Shown here: piece after piece, positions 4,936-8,238 of the stretch
How the letters are laid out: each line of letters begins with the position of its first letter
Position numbering within the stretch: the first letter of the stretch is position 1
Assembly (NCBI GenBank): GCA_013002375.1
Contig: JABDJW010000170.1
Span: forward strand, 1-8,238
Direction: 5' to 3'
DNA from: Acidimicrobiales bacterium
Lineage (GTDB): Bacteria > Actinomycetota > Acidimicrobiia > Acidimicrobiales > SHLQ01
Length of the DNA: 8,238 nucleotides
The notes under the pieces: generated by a model
The model's database searches: none
What the model was told of the DNA's origin: nothing
Seen by the model: only the letters and a program-made list of their open reading frames with translations
Position numbers and translations under genes: made by a program

Positions 4936-5925
4936 ATGCAGCCGAGCCCCATCGATCGCCGACACATGCTCCGGGGTGGCGCCGCGCTCGGCGCCGCCGC
5001 CTGGGTCGCGCCATCGGTGCTCCGGATCGACACGGTCAGCGCCGCGACCGGGTCGGGGCTCTGCTACTCGTTCGAGGGCGGAACCGACGGCTGGACGATC
5101 GACAACACCGCCGGTCCCGGCGTCGATGGCCTCTGGGGCATCAACAGCTCTGAATCAACCGATGGCAACGACAGCCTGCACTTCGGCCGCGGTTCCAACG
5201 GCAACTACCGCCGGGGCAACTCGCGAACATCGGGCACCGTCACCAGCCCGGATCTCACCGTCGCGAGCGGGGCCGGCCCGTACACGATGACGTTCGACGT
5301 CTGGCGTGAAGTCGAAACGTACTCCTCCGGCAACTGGGACGAGTTCAGCGTGTCGGTCGTTCCGGGCGGCACGGTGCTCTACAGCCGGGCCCGCGACGGC
5401 GGAACCGGCGGGAACTTCGAGACCGTCACCCTCGACCTCACCGCCTACGCCGGATCGACGATCAACATCGTGTTCGGCTTCGACACCGGCGACGGCGCCT
5501 TCAACAACTACGAAGGCATCTACGTCGACAATGTGATCTTCTCGTCGGGTGTAACCGCCGGCTTGATCGGTGCCCGGGGCCGAGGCTTTGCGGCACCGAC
5601 CGGCTTCTTCCCGGCTCGCGGCTACGTCGATCCGGCCGAGGTGGGCAGCCGAGCTGTCGCGGAAGTGGAAAACACCGAGCGCATCGTCGAGCTGCCCCCG
5701 GTCGGCGAGAAGCAACCTCCGCCACCCACTGCCCCACCCACCACCCTGCCCGAGGCAGCGCCGGCGGCCGCGACACCTCCGTCGACCACCGCCGCGCCGA
5801 CGACGACCACAGCTCCAGCCTCCGCCACGGCTCCGGCCACGACAGCAGCACCGGCGACGACTGCGGCGCCAGCGACCACCGCGCCACCCACCACGCTGAA
5901 GCTGCCGCCTACGACGCTCGGCTGA
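4936..5925 (+). CDS. Tat-exported MAM/jelly-roll domain protein C with Pro/Thr/Ala-rich tail
   Basis: A predicted secreted protein of 329 aa, third paralogue and nearest to B. The Tat signal has IDRRHMLRGG at residues 6-15, then WVAPSVLRIDTVSA, with cleavage near VSA-A (34-37). The jelly-roll domain (about 41-202) contains LCYSFEG, WREVE (123-127), NWDEFSVSV (133-141), DGGTGG (154-159), LDLTAYAGSTINIVFGF (166-182) and YEGIYVDNVIF (192-202). GLIGARGRG follows. The pre-tail block (223-259) runs from GFFP to VELPPVGEK. The 70-residue tail (260-329) includes three perfect APATTA units. The single cysteine is C43. The ATG at 4936 is preceded by AGAAGGA (4926-4932). A GTG at 4912 is in frame, but it has no ribosome-binding site and falls inside the hairpin. 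The TGA stop is immediately followed by TAA. The gene converges on pcrA with a 3-nt gap. Function unknown; probably the same extracellular role as A and B. Confidence 0.92.
   Translation: MQPSPIDRRHMLRGGAALGAAAWVAPSVLRIDTVSAATGSGLCYSFEGGTDGWTIDNTAGPGVDGLWGINSSESTDGNDSLHFGRGSNGNYRRGNSRTSGTVTSPDLTVASGAGPYTMTFDVWREVETYSSGNWDEFSVSVVPGGTVLYSRARDGGTGGNFETVTLDLTAYAGSTINIVFGFDTGDGAFNNYEGIYVDNVIFSSGVTAGLIGARGRGFAAPTGFFPARGYVDPAEVGSRAVAEVENTERIVELPPVGEKQPPPPTAPPTTLPEAAPAAATPPSTTAAPTTTTAPASATAPATTAAPATTAAPATTAPPTTLKLPPTTLG
5830..5883 (+). repeat. Three 18-nt repeats encoding APATTA in the tail of protein C
   Basis: Residues 299-316 of protein C are exactly APATTA three times. The three 18-nt units use different synonymous codons (for example ACGACA, ACGACT and ACCACC for Thr-Thr). 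The amino-acid pattern is therefore kept while the DNA has diverged. This argues for selection on the tail composition over recent slippage. Confidence 0.8.
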
Positions 5926-5945
5926 TAATCAGATCTTTTCGAGCG
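5915..5945. terminator. Possible bidirectional 3'-end structure spanning both converging stops
   Basis: CGCTCG (5915-5920) and CGAGCG (5940-5945) form a perfect 6-bp stem around a 19-nt loop. The loop contains the stops of both converging genes (5923-5931). The large loop makes it a poor intrinsic terminator, although on the plus strand the loop ends in TCTTTT. It is listed because there is no other place for an end signal between the two genes. Confidence 0.2.
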
Positions 5946-8181
5946 GGGCCCAGCTGAGCAGCAGGTGCTTCTCGCCAACCGCCGGGAAGCGCACCCGAGC
6001 CTCGGCCTTGTCGCCGGTGCCGGAGATGTCGATGATGACCCCCTCGCCCCATTTCTGGTGGCGAACATCGTCGCCGACCCGCAGCCCGATCTGGTCGGCC
6101 CCCGAAGGAACCGGTCCGCGCGGTTTCAAGGCGGCCTCGACCCGTTCTTCCCGATGGGCGGCCCAGGCGCTGTCGCTCGAACCCGACCCCGAACCACCCG
6201 AGTACGAGCTGGATTCGTAGCCACCACTCCCGAAGGTCGACGAACGGCGGCCTGAACGCGAACTGCGGCTGCCTTCGGCTTCGTCGATCAAGCCGTCCGG
6301 GATCTCGTCGAGAAACCGGCTCGGCGGGTTGTACTGGGTCGTGCCGTGCAACATGCGGCTCCACGCGTGGGAGACGTGCAGGCGCTCCTGCGCGCGGGTG
6401 ATGCCGACGTAGGCCAGCCGGCGCTCTTCCTCCAGCTCGTCGGGCTCGCCCAGCGATCGCATGTGGGGGAACACGCCGTCTTCGAGCCCGATCAAGAACA
6501 CGACGGGAAACTCGAGTCCCTTGGCCGAATGCAGGGTCATCAGGGTGGCGCTGGACTCGTCGTCGTCGAGGGAGTCGGTGTCGGCCACCAAGCTGGTCGA
6601 TTCGAGGAACTCGGCGATCGTCTCGTGTTCGCGGGCCACGCCGATCAGCTCCGCGAGGTTCTCGAGCCGCCCCTCGGCCTCGATCGATCGCTCCGCTTGG
6701 AGTTCGGCCACGTAGCCGGTGCGATCGAGCACCGCTTCGAGCATCTCGGCCGGCGACCCGTCGATCAGCTCGGACAACTCGGCGTGAAGATCGAGGAAGC
6801 TGTCGATGCCCCGCACCGCGCGCCCCGACACGCCGGCCTCGGACTGGCGCCGCAGCGATTCCATGAACTCGGCGCCGTTGGCGATGGCCCAGTTGTCGAG
6901 CTTGGCGACCGAGCTGTCGCCGATTCCCCGCTTGGGAACGTTGATGATCCGCTTGAGGCTGACCTCGTCGGCCGGGTTCACGACCGCCCGGATGTAGGCC
7001 ATGGCGTCCTTGACCTCGCGGCGATCGTAGAACCGGGTGCCGCCGACCACCTGGTACGGGATGCCGACCCGAACGAGGTACTCCTCCAACGCCCGGCTCT
7101 GGGCGTTGGTGCGGTAGAAGACCGCGAAGTCGCCCCACCGGTAGTGGTGATCGTCGTGGAGACGATGCATCTGGTTGGCGATCCACTGCGCTTCGTCGCC
7201 TTCGTCCTCGGCGTGGTACCGCAGGATGCTCTCGCCACCGTCCTTGTCGGTCCAGAGCTCCTTGGGCTTGCGGCCCGCATTCTTGGCGATCACCGCGTTG
7301 GCGGCATCGAGGATGTTCTGAGTGCTGCGGTAGTTCTGCTCGAGCACGATCACGGTCGTCTCCGGGAAGGCCTCCTCGAACTCGAGGATGTTGCGGATGT
7401 CCGCGCCCCGGAAGCGATACACCGATTGATCGCTGTCGCCCACCACACAGACGTTCTCGTGGTCGGCGGCCAGCAGCAACACCAACTCGTTCTGCACCGG
7501 GTTGGTGTCCTGGTACTCGTCGACGAGCACGTGCTTGAAGCGCCGTTGGTAGTGTTCGAGCACGTCGGGACACCGCTTGAGGAGTTCGACCGTGTTCCCC
7601 AACAGATCGTCGAAGTCCATCGAGCCGGCCCGTAACAGTCGGGCCTGATACTCGGTGAACACGTCGGCGATCTTGCGCTCGAAGATGGTCTGGGCCGCAT
7701 CGGCGTACTCGACGGCGTTGCGCCCGTCGTTCTTGGCTGCGCTGATCGACGCATGCACCGAACGCGGCGGGAAACGCTTGGTGTCGAGGTTGAGATCGCG
7801 CAGGACGTAGGTGGTGAGCCGAACGGCGTCGGATTGGTCGTAGATCGTGAACCCCGACGGGAAACCCAGCCGGTCGGCGTTGCTGCGCAGGATCCGCACG
7901 CAGGCCGAGTGAAACGTGGAGACCCACATCTTCTGAGCGACCGGGCCGACCAACTGACCGACCCGGTACTTCATCTCATCGGCGGCCTTGTTGGTGAAGG
8001 TGATGGCCAGGATCTCGAACGGCGAGACCTGATGCTGCTGGATCAGGTAGGCGATGCGATGGGTCAGAACCCGGGTCTTGCCCGAGCCCGCACCGGCCAC
8101 AACCAGCAGCGGCCCCTGGCCATGGAGCACGGCGTCGTATTGCGCGGGGTTGAGGCCGTCGAGGAGATCTGCGGGGTCCAC
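5929..8181 (-). CDS. pcrA: ATP-dependent 3'-5' DNA helicase PcrA (UvrD family, superfamily 1A)
   Basis: A cytosolic helicase for nucleotide-excision and mismatch-type repair, replication restart and displacement of RecA or RNA polymerase. The 750-aa protein is full length with all SF1A motifs. These are Q (LNPAQYDAV, 10-18), Walker A (GAGSGKT, 30-36), Ia (ITFTNKAADEM, 60-70), Walker B (DEYQDTN, 221-227), III (GDSDQSVYRFRGAD, 248-261), IV (EQNYRST, 281-287), V (TLHSAKGLEFPVVFL, 549-563) and VI (EERRLAYVGITRAQER, 585-600). A Ser/Gly-rich linker (636-675) leads to the C-terminal Tudor-like domain (698-750; RHQKWGEGVI, FPAVGEKHLL, APLEKI), which in PcrA binds RNA polymerase. The GTG at 8181 is fixed by an in-frame TAG 9 nt upstream (8191-8193). 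No good Shine-Dalgarno is correctly placed; GGGTGG is the best. It is convergent with gene C. In mycobacteria the equivalent is called UvrD1. Confidence 0.97.
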   Translation of the reverse strand: MDPADLLDGLNPAQYDAVLHGQGPLLVVAGAGSGKTRVLTHRIAYLIQQHQVSPFEILAITFTNKAADEMKYRVGQLVGPVAQKMWVSTFHSACVRILRSNADRLGFPSGFTIYDQSDAVRLTTYVLRDLNLDTKRFPPRSVHASISAAKNDGRNAVEYADAAQTIFERKIADVFTEYQARLLRAGSMDFDDLLGNTVELLKRCPDVLEHYQRRFKHVLVDEYQDTNPVQNELVLLLAADHENVCVVGDSDQSVYRFRGADIRNILEFEEAFPETTVIVLEQNYRSTQNILDAANAVIAKNAGRKPKELWTDKDGGESILRYHAEDEGDEAQWIANQMHRLHDDHHYRWGDFAVFYRTNAQSRALEEYLVRVGIPYQVVGGTRFYDRREVKDAMAYIRAVVNPADEVSLKRIINVPKRGIGDSSVAKLDNWAIANGAEFMESLRRQSEAGVSGRAVRGIDSFLDLHAELSELIDGSPAEMLEAVLDRTGYVAELQAERSIEAEGRLENLAELIGVAREHETIAEFLESTSLVADTDSLDDDESSATLMTLHSAKGLEFPVVFLIGLEDGVFPHMRSLGEPDELEEERRLAYVGITRAQERLHVSHAWSRMLHGTTQYNPPSRFLDEIPDGLIDEAEGSRSSRSGRRSSTFGSGGYESSSYSGGSGSGSSDSAWAAHREERVEAALKPRGPVPSGADQIGLRVGDDVRHQKWGEGVIIDISGTGDKAEARVRFPAVGEKHLLLSWAPLEKI

Positions 8182-8187
8182 CGGACC

Positions 8188-8193
8188 ACCCTA
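8188..8193 (-). promoter_or_regulatory. Possible -10 of a leaderless pcrA transcript
   Basis: TAGGGT on the minus strand fits the actinobacterial TANNNT -10 and ends 6 nt before the GTG start at 8181. Transcription would then begin at or next to the start codon, giving a leaderless mRNA. This would explain the missing ribosome-binding site; the only AGGAGG (8213-8218) is 31 nt away and too far. No clear -35 is seen at the right distance. Confidence 0.3.
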
Positions 8194-8238
8194 CCGTTGA
8201 GCACAAGCCTGGCCTCCTGGTGAGCACCGGTCCGTGGT

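Larger units (their letters stand above)
3080..5923. repeat. Tandem array of three diverged ~1-kb paralogous genes
   Basis: Genes A, B and C are direct, same-orientation copies related over signal peptide, jelly-roll domain and pre-tail block. B and C are closest: both have TGSGLCYSFEG, GNWDEF, DGGTGG and GLIGAR. DNA identity persists in short tracts. A 22-nt exact match lies at 4006-4027 (B) and 5059-5080 (C), and another at 3657-3678 (A) and 5507-5528 (C). This points to old duplication, not a recent copy. No insertion-sequence ends or attachment sites are visible around the array. Confidence 0.85.

Noticed and set aside
4810..5922. LPGTTG (protein B) and LPPTTLG (protein C) near the C-termini as sortase signals
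   Set aside because: Neither is a true LPxTG, and no hydrophobic helix or basic tail follows; the proteins end within a few residues. In Pro/Thr-rich tails such strings arise by chance.
5909..7927. A 672-codon frame overlapping pcrA in another frame on the same strand
   Set aside because: Its translation is dominated by Arg, Gly and Ser with no domain, and pcrA in the true frame has every helicase motif.
1..8238. CRISPR array, insertion sequence, prophage or toxin-antitoxin module
   Set aside because: No regularly spaced repeats, transposase or integrase motifs, or small paired genes are visible on either strand.

Overview
The window is GC-rich and reads as an actinobacterial chromosome. 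An Acidimicrobiia-type (Ilumatobacter/Microthrix-like) source is my guess. It rests on base composition, actinobacterial-style Tat signals and gene order, not on a database search.

Layout, left to right. (i) Positions 1-102, minus strand: the 5' end of a small membrane protein resembling the PLDc_N family, cut by the window edge. (ii) Positions 103-317: no gene; two adjacent GC hairpins lie just downstream of sucD. (iii) Positions 318-2362, minus strand: sucC-sucD, the two subunits of succinyl-CoA synthetase, as a tight operon. (iv) Positions 2363-2492: a divergent intergenic region with a good -10 for sucC and a perfect 12-bp palindrome. (v) Positions 2493-5925, plus strand: four exported or membrane-anchored proteins. 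The first is a 160-aa anchored protein that looks like a Rieske fold without its iron-sulfur ligands. The next three (here A, B, C) are paralogues, each with a twin-arginine signal and a MAM/immune-inhibitor-A-like beta jelly-roll domain. B and C also carry a Pro/Thr/Ala-rich C-terminal tail. (vi) Positions 5929-8181, minus strand: a full-length PcrA/UvrD-type DNA helicase, convergent with gene C across only 3 nt.

The housekeeping genes pcrA, sucC and sucD lie on one strand in that order, with opposite-strand genes between pcrA and sucC. From memory, Mycobacterium tuberculosis has the same frame (uvrD1, an opposite-strand M23-peptidase-like gene, sucC, sucD). The plus-strand block here therefore looks like variable surface cargo in a conserved frame.

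The least ordinary part is the A-B-C array. The three share a signature (WREVE; DGGT; EGIYxD) and a conserved pre-tail block ending in LP[PA][VI]xxK. Each has a single cysteine, placed on the N-terminal strand in B and C but on the C-terminal strand in A. I see no catalytic motif. A surface, matrix or ligand-binding role is an inference.
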